The notes beneath the pieces are model-generated. The model was given only the letters and a program-made list of their open reading frames with translations, searched no databases and was not told where the DNA came from. Below, piece by piece: positions 49,842 through 58,361 of a stretch of 64,000 nucleotides of DNA. Numbering within the stretch: position 1 is the first letter of the stretch; every line of letters starts with the position of its first letter. The position numbers were made by a program, and so were the translations under genes. The stretch is from positions 176,546 to 240,545 of the forward strand of contig NZ_VTHK01000010.1 of NCBI RefSeq assembly GCF_009765355.1, given 5' to 3'. Origin of the DNA: Amycolatopsis anabasis (GTDB taxonomy: Bacteria; Actinomycetota; Actinomycetes; Mycobacteriales; Pseudonocardiaceae).

Positions 49842-51584
49842 TTACTGGCCCTCTCGCCAGCCGTTGGTGATGGGGAGGCGGCGGTCCCGGCCGAACGCCT
49901 TGAAGGTGATCTTGGTGCCGGGCGGGTACTGGCGGCGCTTGTACTCCGCCTTGTCGACCATGCGGAACACCCGGTCGATCACCGCCGGATCGAACCCGGC
50001 CTCGATCAGGTCCGCGTAGCCGCGGTCGCCCTCGACGTAGTCGTCGAGGATGTCGTCCAGCAGCGCGTAGTCCGGCAGCGAGTCGGTGTCGAGCTGATCC
50101 GGCCGCAGTTCGGCGGACGGCGGTTTGCTGATCGAGTTCTCCGGGATCGGCGGCGTCTCGCCGCGCTTCTCCGCTTCCGCGTTGCGCCAGCGCGCCAGCT
50201 CCCAGACGTGCGTCTTGAACACGTCCTTGATCGGCGCGAAACCGCCGACCGCGTCACCGTAGATCGTCGAGTAGCCGACCGCCAGCTCGGTCTTGTTCCC
50301 GGTCGCCAGCACCAGGTGTCCGTCCAGATTGGACAGAGCCATCAGCAGCATGCCGCGGGCCCGGGCCTGCACGTTCTCCTCGGCGAGCCCGCTTCCGGCG
50401 AGCTTGAGCTGATCCACGTAGGCCGAGACCATGTCCGCGATCGGTTCGACGCGGAAGTGGCAGCCCAGCCTGCGCGCCAGCTCGGCGGCGTCCGAACGCG
50501 AGTGCTCCGACGAATACTTCGACGGCATCGAGACCCCGTACACCGCGTCCGGGCCGAGCGCGTCCACGGCCAGCGCGGCGGCCAGCGCCGAGTCGATCCC
50601 GCCGGAGAAGCCGAACGTCACCGACCGGAACCCGTTCTTGTGCGCGTAGTCGCGCAACCCGACGACCAGCGCCGACCACACCTCCGCCTCATCGGACAGG
50701 GGTTCGCTGATCGTCGGCTCGGCGGTCGGCTCGTACCGCGGCAACGGCTCCTCGGAGAGAACCCGGCGCCGCACCCGCAGGCCCTCCAGTTCGCCTTCGG
50801 TGGCGTGCCCGCCCGCGGCGAGGTCGAGATCGGCGACGAGCAGGTGCTCGACGAACTGCGGGGCGCGGGCCAGCAATTCGCCCTGCGCGTTCACGATGAT
50901 CGAGTCGCCGTCGAAGACCAGATCGTCCTGGCCGCCCACCTGGTTCGTGTAGACGATCGGCGCCTTCGCCTCGGCGGCCCGCCCGGCCACCAGCGGCAGC
51001 CGGATGTCGTCCTTGGCGCGCTCGTACGGCGAGGCGTTCGGCGAGACGACCAGGTCGACCCCGGCCTTGCCGAGCGCGGCGATCGGCCCGCCGTCCTGCC
51101 AGAGGTCCTCGCAGATCACCATGCCGATGTCGATGCCGTGCAGGCGCAGCACGTCCAGGGTGTCGCCGGGCTTGAAGATGCGGCGCTCGTCGAACACGCC
51201 GTAGTTCGGCAGGTGGTGCTTGAACTGCCGCGCGACGACCTCGCCGCGGTACAGCGCGGCGGCGGCGTTGCGCGGTCCGGCCTCGTCCGCGTCCAGGTAG
51301 CCGACGTAGGCGAGCACGTCGCCGCAGCCGTTCTCGTCGAGACGCCGGGCGAGTTCGTCGACCTTCTCCCGGGATGCGGCCGAGAAGGTGGGCCGGATCG
51401 CGAGGTCCTCCACCGGGTACCCGGTCAGCACCATCTCGGAGAAGACCACGACGTGGGCACCGGCCTCGGCGGCCTTGCGCGTCCAGCCGAGGATCAGTTC
51501 TGCGTTCCCCGCCAGGTCGCCGACCGTGGGATTGACCTGGGGCATCGCGATGCGCAGTTGCGGCATGAGCACATTCTGACTCAC
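49842..51584 (-). CDS. nadE: Glutamine-dependent NAD+ synthetase
   Basis: 580 aa, bifunctional. N-terminal nitrilase-type glutaminase with catalytic Glu50 (VVFSEMVLTGYP), Lys122 (QFKHHLPNYG) and Cys158 (MVICEDLW) releases ammonia. The C-terminal synthetase has the ATP-pyrophosphatase loop FGFSGGIDSALAAAL (SGGIDS at 327-332), followed by ATGNKTELAVGYSTIYGD and PKDVFK-like FAPIKDVFKTH. It converts deamido-NAD+ to NAD+. GTG at 51584 has GAGG-rich DNA upstream; an ATG at 51566 is the alternative. Flanked by 30-bp repeat arrays on both sides. Confidence 0.94.
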   Translation of the reverse strand: MSQNVLMPQLRIAMPQVNPTVGDLAGNAELILGWTRKAAEAGAHVVVFSEMVLTGYPVEDLAIRPTFSAASREKVDELARRLDENGCGDVLAYVGYLDADEAGPRNAAAALYRGEVVARQFKHHLPNYGVFDERRIFKPGDTLDVLRLHGIDIGMVICEDLWQDGGPIAALGKAGVDLVVSPNASPYERAKDDIRLPLVAGRAAEAKAPIVYTNQVGGQDDLVFDGDSIIVNAQGELLARAPQFVEHLLVADLDLAAGGHATEGELEGLRVRRRVLSEEPLPRYEPTAEPTISEPLSDEAEVWSALVVGLRDYAHKNGFRSVTFGFSGGIDSALAAALAVDALGPDAVYGVSMPSKYSSEHSRSDAAELARRLGCHFRVEPIADMVSAYVDQLKLAGSGLAEENVQARARGMLLMALSNLDGHLVLATGNKTELAVGYSTIYGDAVGGFAPIKDVFKTHVWELARWRNAEAEKRGETPPIPENSISKPPSAELRPDQLDTDSLPDYALLDDILDDYVEGDRGYADLIEAGFDPAVIDRVFRMVDKAEYKRRQYPPGTKITFKAFGRDRRLPITNGWREGQ

Positions 51585-51611
51585 GCGGCCCCACCTCGCC
51601 CCCAGAACGTG

Positions 51612-51730
51612 AGCAAGGGACCTTTACTCCGGTACCGGAGGAGCGGGGGACCTTTGCTACCTCGAGCCGGGAGCGAGGGACCTTTGCTCTCGATGAACCG
51701 GAGTAAAGGTCCCCCGCTGCCGCGGCGGGC
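51612..51730. repeat. 30-bp repeat family, locus C: four units
   Basis: Units start at 51612, 51642, 51672 and 51702 (for example AGCGAGGGACCTTTGCT then a 13-bp linker). The last unit runs to the secA2 stop codon. Located after secA2 and before nadE, both on the minus strand, so at the 3' end of secA2. The first three units are in one orientation (GGGACC), the last in the opposite one (AGTAAAGGTCCC), which lets unit 4 pair with any of the others. Confidence 0.88.
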
Positions 51731-54058
51731 TCAGGACTTCTTGCGGCGGATCATCGAACGGACCTTCTTGAGGGTCTGCTCGAAGTCGGAGTCGAACGGG
51801 TTGTCGTGGACGAGGTAGGTCCACGTCGAGTTCGGCCGCCGCACCCCGGACGCCGCCAGATCGATGCCGTCCTCGCCGATCTCGGCCTCGGTGAAGGTCT
51901 TCACCGAGCGCTCCTCGATCGTCGGGATGATCTTGTGGAACTCCGGGATCGCCGTGCGGTGGAACTCGTCCAGCGGGGTTTCCCGCGCGAGCGCCCGCAG
52001 GTGGATGCTCTCCCGCACGTCGGTCAGGAACGCCAGGTGATCCGACCAGAGCTGGTCGAGGTGGTACAGCATGATCTCCCGGCACACCTGGACCAGCTTT
52101 TCCTCGCCCAGTTTCTCCGCGGCCTCGTCGTACCGCTCCTTCGCCGCCTCCCGGAGCTTCTCCGCGGCCAGTTCGGTGCGCAGCACCTCGTTCCGGTGCT
52201 TCAGCAGCTCGAGCCGCTGGTGCTCGATCAGCCGCGTGTAGCGCCAGGTGTTGCGGTGGATCTCCAGGTGCACCCCCTCGGCGACCCGCTGCGCGTGGTT
52301 GATCTGCCGGTGCGCGGCCGGATCGGTGATCTCGCCGGTGCCGTCCTCGGCCTCGATCCCGTCCGGCACGTCCGGCGCGTTGGACAGCACGAGATCGTCG
52401 TTCAGGCTCGCGAAGAACACCGCGCTGCCCGGGTCACCCTGCCGCCCGGAACGCCCGCGCAGCTGACCGTCCAACCGGCTGCTCGGATACCGGGCGGTGC
52501 CGATCACGTGCAGCCCGCCCAGTTCGGCGACCCGATCGCGGTCCTTGCCGTCCGCCCCGCCCAGCCGGATGTCGGTACCGCGGCCGGCCATCTGGGTGGA
52601 CACCGTGATCGTCTCGAACGTGCCCGCCTCGGCGATGATCGCCGCTTCCTCCGCGTCGTTGCGCGCGTTCAGCACCACGCACGGCAGGTCGGCCTTGGCC
52701 AGCTTCTCGGCGAGTTCCTCGGATTCGGCGACGTCCTGGGTGCCGACCAGGATCGGCCGCCCGGTCTCGTGCACCTTCCGGATCTCCTCGACGATCGCGC
52801 GCAGCTTGTGCGACGGCGACGCGAAGATGCGGTCCTCGTGGTCCTCCCGGATGTTCGGGGTGTTCGGCGGGATCACCGCGACCTCAAGCTGGTAGAACTC
52901 GCGCAGCTGCTCGGCGACCGCGACCGCGGTACCGGTCATCCCCGCCACCTGCGGGTAGCGCGCGAGCAGCGCCTGCACGGTGATCGAGTCCAGGATCTCG
53001 CCCCGGTCGGTGGCCGGCAGCTGCTCCTTCGCCTCGACCGCGGCCTGCAGCCCGTCCGGCCAGCGCTGGAGTTCGGCGACCCGGCCCCGCGAAGCGTTGA
53101 TCAGCTGCACCTTCCCGTCGCGGACCAGATAGTCCACGTCCCGGGTGAGCAGCGCGTGCGCGTGCAGCGCCACGTTCACCGCGGCGAGCCGGTCCGAACC
53201 GGATTCGTCGTACAGGTCGACGCCGCCGAGCGCCTTCTCCACCACCGAGGCGCCCGCGGTGGTCAGCCACGCGTTGCGCCCGTCGGAATCCGTCTCGTAG
53301 TGCAGGTTGAGCCGCAGCCGCCGGACGATGTTGGCGACCTCCTCGTCGGCGAACGCCGCGTCCACCGAACCCGCCATCACCAGCGGCACGCGGGCCTCGT
53401 CGACCAGCACCGAGTCGGCCTCGTCGACGATCGCGACCTCGGGTTCGGGCTGCGCCAGCTCCTCGGCGCGGGTGACCAGCCGGTCCCGCAGCACGTCGAA
53501 CCCGACCTCGCTGACCGCGCCGTAGGTGACCTCGCGCGAGTACGCCTCGCGGCGCTCGTCCCGGGTCAGCGCGGGCTCGATCCAGCCGACGGAGACGCCG
53601 AGCAGCTCGTACACCGGCCGCATCCACTCCGCGTCCCGGCGCGCCAGGTAGTCGTTGACCGAGATGACGTGCACGCGCTTGCCCTGCAGCGCGTACCCCG
53701 CGGCGGCGAGCGCCCCGGCGAGCGTCTTGCCCTCACCGGTCTCCATCTGCACGACGTGCCCGGTGAGCAGGCCCATGGTGCCGAGCAGCTGCACGTCGAA
53801 GGCGCGTTCGTCCAGGGCCCGGCGCGCGGCCTCGCGGCCCAGCGCGCAGACCTCGATCAGCTGGTCGTCCCCGAATTCGGCCTCACGGCGCAGCTTCTCG
53901 GCGGCCTCGGTCAGCTCGGCGTCGGAGAGCTTCTCCAGTTCGGGCTCGCGCTTGCCGATGGCCGGCAGCAGGGCTTCGTACCGGGTCAGCTCGATGCTGG
54001 CCGGCCGTTGAATGATCCGGCGCAGCCGCTTGCCCATCCGGCTGATCAGTGCTGGCAC
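51731..54058 (-). CDS. secA2: Accessory preprotein translocase ATPase SecA2
   Basis: 775 aa, shorter than a housekeeping SecA (about 900-950), as expected for SecA2. Motifs: P-loop METGEGKTLAGALAAAGY (about 102-119), VNDYLARRDAEWM, Walker B DEADSVLVDEAR, STQMAGRGTDIRLGG, and LRGRSGRQGDPGSAVFFASL. The C-terminal zinc-binding tail of SecA1 is absent, ending instead in a basic MIRRKKS. It exports a subset of proteins, often lacking classical signals, together with the SecYEG channel. GTG at 54058 follows GGGAG. Divergent from the first Hip1-like hydrolase. No SecY2 or dedicated substrate gene is adjacent. Confidence 0.93.
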   Translation of the reverse strand: MPALISRMGKRLRRIIQRPASIELTRYEALLPAIGKREPELEKLSDAELTEAAEKLRREAEFGDDQLIEVCALGREAARRALDERAFDVQLLGTMGLLTGHVVQMETGEGKTLAGALAAAGYALQGKRVHVISVNDYLARRDAEWMRPVYELLGVSVGWIEPALTRDERREAYSREVTYGAVSEVGFDVLRDRLVTRAEELAQPEPEVAIVDEADSVLVDEARVPLVMAGSVDAAFADEEVANIVRRLRLNLHYETDSDGRNAWLTTAGASVVEKALGGVDLYDESGSDRLAAVNVALHAHALLTRDVDYLVRDGKVQLINASRGRVAELQRWPDGLQAAVEAKEQLPATDRGEILDSITVQALLARYPQVAGMTGTAVAVAEQLREFYQLEVAVIPPNTPNIREDHEDRIFASPSHKLRAIVEEIRKVHETGRPILVGTQDVAESEELAEKLAKADLPCVVLNARNDAEEAAIIAEAGTFETITVSTQMAGRGTDIRLGGADGKDRDRVAELGGLHVIGTARYPSSRLDGQLRGRSGRQGDPGSAVFFASLNDDLVLSNAPDVPDGIEAEDGTGEITDPAAHRQINHAQRVAEGVHLEIHRNTWRYTRLIEHQRLELLKHRNEVLRTELAAEKLREAAKERYDEAAEKLGEEKLVQVCREIMLYHLDQLWSDHLAFLTDVRESIHLRALARETPLDEFHRTAIPEFHKIIPTIEERSVKTFTEAEIGEDGIDLAASGVRRPNSTWTYLVHDNPFDSDFEQTLKKVRSMIRRKKS

Positions 54059-54149
54059 CCTGTGCTCCCGTTGTTCTGTGTTACCGGTCCCACACCCCAA
54101 CGCAGTGGTGGTGCGTTCGAGTTCCCCGCCAGGATGGCACGATCACGCC

Positions 54150-55766
54150 GTGCCACTCCTCCACCAAACCAGGTCCCGGTCCGTTCGGGTAGCTGCCTTG
54201 GTCGGCGTCTGCCTGCTCGTCACGCTCAGCGCGTGCTCGACGGATCCCGCCGATGAGAAGCCGAAGCAGGTCACCGAGACGAAAGGGCCGGTCGGAGCCG
54301 TCCCCGCCGGGCTGGACAGATTCTATTCGCAGCCGGTGACCTGGGGAGACTGCGCATCTTACGCGACCTCGGACAGCACCCGGTCCGCGTACGCCTCGAA
54401 GGACCTGCAGTGCGCCCGGCTGACCGTGCCGCTGGACTACGCGAATCCCGGCGGCGACACGATCACCATCGGGATCCTGCGTCACCAGGCGAGCAAGCCC
54501 GACCAGCGGATCGGGGTGCTCGCGGTCAACCCCGGCGGCCCCGGGGCGTCCGGCATGCAGGCCGCCGCGAGCCTGGCGAGCCAGGTCGGGAAGAGCCCGC
54601 TGGGGGAGCGGTTCGACCTGGTGGGCTTCGATCCCCGCGGGGTGGGGTCCAGCCAGCCGCAGGTGCGCTGCCTGACCGGCCCGGAACGGGATGCCGAGCG
54701 TGCCGAGGACCTCGACACCGACGGCTCCCCCGAGGGGGTGGCCAAACAGGAGGCGGAGGCCAAGGACTTCGCGGCCAAATGCGCCCAGCGCACCGAGCAC
54801 GGCGACGCGATGCTGGCGAATCTCGGCACCCGGGACGTGGTCAAGGACATGGACGTGCTGCGTTCGGCCCTCGGCGACGAGAAGCTGACCTACCTGGGCT
54901 ATTCCTACGGCACCCGGATCGGCTACAGCTACGCCGAGGCGTTCGGTCGCAACGTCCGGGCGATGGTGCTCGACGGCGCGCTCGACCCCAGCCAGGACTC
55001 GGTCGAATCCCTGGTCGCGCAGGGTGCCGGGTTCGGCAAGGCGTTCGGGAAGTTCGCCGCGTGGTGCGCCCCGCAGCAGGACTGCGCGCTCGGCGGCGAT
55101 CCGGCGGGCGCGACGAAGGCGTTCCAGGACCTGGCGCGACCGTTGATCGACAACCCGGTCGAAGTGGGCGACGGGCGCAGGCTGACCTTCGGCGACGCGA
55201 CCCTCGCCGTGATCCAGGCCCTGTACTCGGAGCAGCTGTGGGAGACGCTCAACTCCGGGCTGAACGACCTCAAACGGGGGCGCGGCGCGACTCTGATGGC
55301 GCTGGCCGACCAGTACAACGAGCGGGACCGCAGCGGCAACTACGCGACCACGCAGGACGCGTTCACCGCGGTCCATTGCGTGGACGACCCCCGGGTGACC
55401 GACAAGAACGAGATCGCCGACGCGGAGCGGCGCTACGACGCGGCCGCCCCGTTCCTGGACGACGGCCGCCCGAACGGGCCCGCGCTGGACTCGTGCGCGT
55501 TCTGGCCGGTGCCCAACACCTCGCAGCCGCACCAGCCGACGGTCGAAGGCATCCCGCCGGTGCTGGTGGTCTCGACGACCAACGACCCGGCGACCCCGTA
55601 CGAGGCGGGGGTCAACCTGGCCAAGGCGATGAAGGGCGGGCTGCTGACCTTCGAGGGCACCCAGCACACCGTCTTCCTGCAGGGCAACGCCTGCGTCGAC
55701 GGCGCGGGCACCGCCTACCTGGTCAACGGCACCCTGCCCGCCGAGGGCACCCGCTGCTCGGGCTGA
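54150..55766 (+). CDS. Hip1/CaeA-type alpha/beta hydrolase lipoprotein, copy 1
   Basis: 538 aa. Lipobox LSAC (Cys29) after a hydrophobic signal. alpha/beta-hydrolase: oxyanion region NPGGPGASGM, FDPRGVGSSQP, nucleophile LGYSYGTRIG (Ser252), TAP-like C-terminal domain with STTNDPATPY (Asp) and GTQHTVFLQG (His). The length, Cys pattern and NTSQPH match the mycobacterial Hip1/CaeA (Rv2224c) and Rv2223c proteases/esterases, which process envelope proteins such as GroEL2. GTG at 54150 has no good ribosome site; it is the only start giving an intact signal. Paralogous to the next gene. Confidence 0.88.
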   Translation: MPLLHQTRSRSVRVAALVGVCLLVTLSACSTDPADEKPKQVTETKGPVGAVPAGLDRFYSQPVTWGDCASYATSDSTRSAYASKDLQCARLTVPLDYANPGGDTITIGILRHQASKPDQRIGVLAVNPGGPGASGMQAAASLASQVGKSPLGERFDLVGFDPRGVGSSQPQVRCLTGPERDAERAEDLDTDGSPEGVAKQEAEAKDFAAKCAQRTEHGDAMLANLGTRDVVKDMDVLRSALGDEKLTYLGYSYGTRIGYSYAEAFGRNVRAMVLDGALDPSQDSVESLVAQGAGFGKAFGKFAAWCAPQQDCALGGDPAGATKAFQDLARPLIDNPVEVGDGRRLTFGDATLAVIQALYSEQLWETLNSGLNDLKRGRGATLMALADQYNERDRSGNYATTQDAFTAVHCVDDPRVTDKNEIADAERRYDAAAPFLDDGRPNGPALDSCAFWPVPNTSQPHQPTVEGIPPVLVVSTTNDPATPYEAGVNLAKAMKGGLLTFEGTQHTVFLQGNACVDGAGTAYLVNGTLPAEGTRCSG

Positions 55767-55776
55767 CGCGGGCGGC

Positions 55777-55866
55777 AGGAAGGGACCTTCGCTACGGCTC
55801 AACCGGAGCGAGGGACCTTTACTCCTGTTGAACCGGAGTAAAGCTCCCTTCCTGCCGCGTTACCGA
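55777..55866. repeat. 30-bp repeat family, locus D: three units between the two Hip1-like genes
   Basis: Units at 55777, 55807 and 55837. The first (AGGAAGGGACCTTCGCTA...) and last (AGTAAAGCTCCCTTCCTG...) are strongly complementary: CGGCAGGAAGGGA against TCCCTTCCTGCCG. The resulting stem-loop fits an intrinsic terminator for copy 1. Sequence nearly identical to locus E. Confidence 0.88.
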
Positions 55867-55903
55867 CGTGCGCCGAGCCACCGGCCACTGCCAGGATTCG
55901 GGC

Positions 55904-57505
55904 GTGCCTACCTTCCGACTTTCCGGTCGATCCGCCGCGCTGGCCGCGGCGAGCCTGTTCGCCCTGGCCGCGTGTTCCGCGGATCCGCCACCCGAGCAGC
56001 CGCCCGCCCCGCCGCCGTCCACCAGCGCCACCCCCGACCCGGCCGCCCTGCAGAAGTACACGACGCAGAAGCTGACCTGGGGCGACTGCGCGCCGTACGC
56101 CTTCTCCGGGGCGACCCAGGAAGCGTTCCAGGTCAAGGGCGTGGACTGCGCCCGGCTGACCGTGCCGCTGGACTACCTCCGCCCGGACGGCCTGACGATC
56201 ACGCTCGGGCTGCTCCGGCACAAGGCGGCCAAACCGGATCAGCGCATCGGATCGCTGGTCATGGACCCCGGTGGCCCCGGCGGGTCCGGCACCCAGGTCG
56301 CCGCCCAGCTCGTACCCGCGATCGAGAAGACCGCCCTCGGCGCGCGGTTCGACTTCGTCGGCTTCGACCCGCGCGGCGTCGGCGCGAGCCAGCCCCGAGT
56401 GCAGTGCCTGACCGATCAGGAACGGGATGCCCAGCGCGCCGAGTACCTGGAAGGCGACGGATCACCCGAAGGCGTCACCAAACAGGAAGCCCGCGCGAAG
56501 GATTTCGCCCAGAAATGCCTCCAGCGCACCGAGCACGGCGACGCGATGCTGGCCAACCTCGGTACCCGCGACGTCGCGCGCGACCTGGACGTGCTGCGCG
56601 CCGTGCTGGGTGACGAGAAGCTGACCTACCTCGGCTACTCCTACGGCACCCGGATCGGCTACACCTACGCCGAGATGTACCCGGGCAAGGTCCGCGCGAT
56701 GGTGCTCGACGGCGCGGTGGATCCGGCGCAGGACGAGGTCGAGGGGAAGGTCCGGCAGGCCGAGGCCTTCGGCAAGTCGTTCGGCGAGTTCGTCAAATGG
56801 TGTGTCCAGCGTCCGGACTGCGCCCTCGGCCGGGACGAGGCCAAGGCGACCAAGACGTACCAGGACCTGGTCCGGCCGCTGGCCGACAAACCCGTCGACG
56901 CGGGCAAGGGCCGGGTCCTGTCGTACGAGGACGCGACGACCGCGACCGTCTCGGCGATGTACGCGAAGGAAGCCTGGGAACCCCTCAACTACGGCCTCGC
57001 CGAACTGGCCGCGCAGCGGACCGGTGGCGTGCTGCTGGCCATGGCCGACGAGTACAACGAGCGCGGCGAGGACGGCAAGTACACCGCCGCCGCGGACGCG
57101 ATCGTGGCGATCAACTGCGTGGACGCCCGCAAGATCACCGACAAGAACCGGATCGCGGACGCGCAGAAGCGGGCGAACGAGGCGGCGCCGTTCGCCGACG
57201 ACGGGAAACCGGACGGCGTGGCGCTCGGGCCGTGCGAGTTCTGGCCGGTGCCGAACACCTCGCAACCGCACGAGCCGAAGGCGGACGGGCTCGCCCCGAC
57301 CCTGGTCATCTCGACGACCAACGACCCGGCGACCCCGTACCAGGCGGGCGTCAACCTGGCGAAGGCGCTGAAGGGTGGCCTGCTGACCGTCGAGGGGACC
57401 CAGCACACCGGTTTCCTGCGCGGCAATTCGTGCATCGACAAGGCCGGGATCGACTACCTGGTCACCCTGAAACTCCCCGCCGACGGCGCCCGCTGCTCCG
57501 GCTGA
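55904..57505 (+). CDS. Hip1/CaeA-type alpha/beta hydrolase lipoprotein, copy 2
   Basis: 533 aa. Lipobox LAAC (Cys24), then a Pro/Ser/Thr spacer (residues 27-48). Nucleophile LGYSYGTRIG (Ser246), MDPGGPGGSGT, FDPRGVGASQP, STTNDPATPYQAG and GTQHTGFLRG. The paralogue keeps every family block of copy 1, implying a tandem duplication that also exists in mycobacteria (Rv2223c/Rv2224c), so the pair is probably ancient. GTG at 55904; the frame extends twelve codons upstream without a signal-like start. Exported lipoprotein, most likely an envelope peptidase or esterase. Confidence 0.88.
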   Translation: MPTFRLSGRSAALAAASLFALAACSADPPPEQPPAPPPSTSATPDPAALQKYTTQKLTWGDCAPYAFSGATQEAFQVKGVDCARLTVPLDYLRPDGLTITLGLLRHKAAKPDQRIGSLVMDPGGPGGSGTQVAAQLVPAIEKTALGARFDFVGFDPRGVGASQPRVQCLTDQERDAQRAEYLEGDGSPEGVTKQEARAKDFAQKCLQRTEHGDAMLANLGTRDVARDLDVLRAVLGDEKLTYLGYSYGTRIGYTYAEMYPGKVRAMVLDGAVDPAQDEVEGKVRQAEAFGKSFGEFVKWCVQRPDCALGRDEAKATKTYQDLVRPLADKPVDAGKGRVLSYEDATTATVSAMYAKEAWEPLNYGLAELAAQRTGGVLLAMADEYNERGEDGKYTAAADAIVAINCVDARKITDKNRIADAQKRANEAAPFADDGKPDGVALGPCEFWPVPNTSQPHEPKADGLAPTLVISTTNDPATPYQAGVNLAKALKGGLLTVEGTQHTGFLRGNSCIDKAGIDYLVTLKLPADGARCSG

Positions 57506-57514
57506 CCCGGCGGC

Positions 57515-57600
57515 AGGAAGGGACCTTCGCTACGGCTCAACGGGAGCGAGGGACCTTTACTCCAGTTGAACCGTAGTAAATCTCCCTTCCTGCCGCCGCA
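57515..57600. repeat. 30-bp repeat family, locus E: three units
   Basis: Units at 57515, 57545 and 57575. Outer complement CGGCAGGAAGGGA/TCCCTTCCTGCCG as in locus D. Placed between the second Hip1-like gene and the convergent LprG-like gene. Probably a bidirectional terminator. Confidence 0.88.
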
Positions 57601-57625
57601 CGCCTCCGACCAGGAGACCCGGAGA

Positions 57626-58324
57626 TCAGAACGGCGGGGCGACGGTGACCGGAACGTTCAGCTCCGAAAGGCTGAGTTCCAGCATGATCGCGCCCTCACT
57701 CGGCTGCTGCGGCGGAACCTGCATCCACACCCGCAGCAGATCCCGGCTCTCCGCCTGGCTGACCCAGAACTTCACGTCCACGTCGGCCTGGATCCCGGGC
57801 ACCACCGCCGAGATGACGTCCTTGCCGAGCTTCCCGGTGACCCGGAAGGCCGGCACCTTGTCCAGCGCCTCCCTGCCCTCGGTCTTCGCCCCGGTCACCC
57901 CGAGCAGCAGCCGCCGCAGCCCGCGCGCCGGGTCGAGCACGGCCGCCGGGCTGAACTCCGCCGGGACCGGCCGCCGTTCTCGCGTCCCATCCCCCGAGGT
58001 GAGGTAGAGCGTGTCGCCCGCCAGAACGTAGTCGACGTCGAAGCGCTCGGTGGATTCCTGCACGTCCGCGCGGCCCTTCGCGACCCCGTGCGGACCGCCG
58101 TCACGGCTCGCCCGGCCCTCGATCTCCCGCACCTCGAGCCCGGGAATGTTGCCGCTCACGCCGAACCGGAAACGCGCGCTGCGCAGCCCGTCGACCGCGG
58201 CCGCGGCGGCGGTCACCAGGCCTTTGCCGTCGGGCAGGGGGCCGCTCGTGTCCGGCGACGACGTGCAGCCGGCAAGCCCTCCGAGGATCAGCAGGACCAC
58301 CGGAAGAATTCGGCGGCAGAACAT
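57626..58324 (-). CDS. LprG/LppX-like lipoprotein
   Basis: 232 aa. Lipobox LAGC (Cys20) after a short hydrophobic signal. The rest has the LppX_LprAFG fold pattern: helix LVTAAAAAVDGLRSARFRFG, then strands such as VDYVLAGDTLYLTSGDG and DVKFWVSQAESRDLLRVWMQ. Members bind lipids or glycolipids and move them across the envelope. The MFS partner of mycobacterial LprG (P55) is not adjacent, though an unrelated MFS gene is 1.1 kb away. ATG at 58324 fits the signal length. Convergent with the second Hip1-like gene. Confidence 0.83.
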   Translation of the reverse strand: MFCRRILPVVLLILGGLAGCTSSPDTSGPLPDGKGLVTAAAAAVDGLRSARFRFGVSGNIPGLEVREIEGRASRDGGPHGVAKGRADVQESTERFDVDYVLAGDTLYLTSGDGTRERRPVPAEFSPAAVLDPARGLRRLLLGVTGAKTEGREALDKVPAFRVTGKLGKDVISAVVPGIQADVDVKFWVSQAESRDLLRVWMQVPPQQPSEGAIMLELSLSELNVPVTVAPPF

Positions 58325-58361
58325 GTCGCGAGCGTAGCGAAATCGTGAACATCACCGGAGT

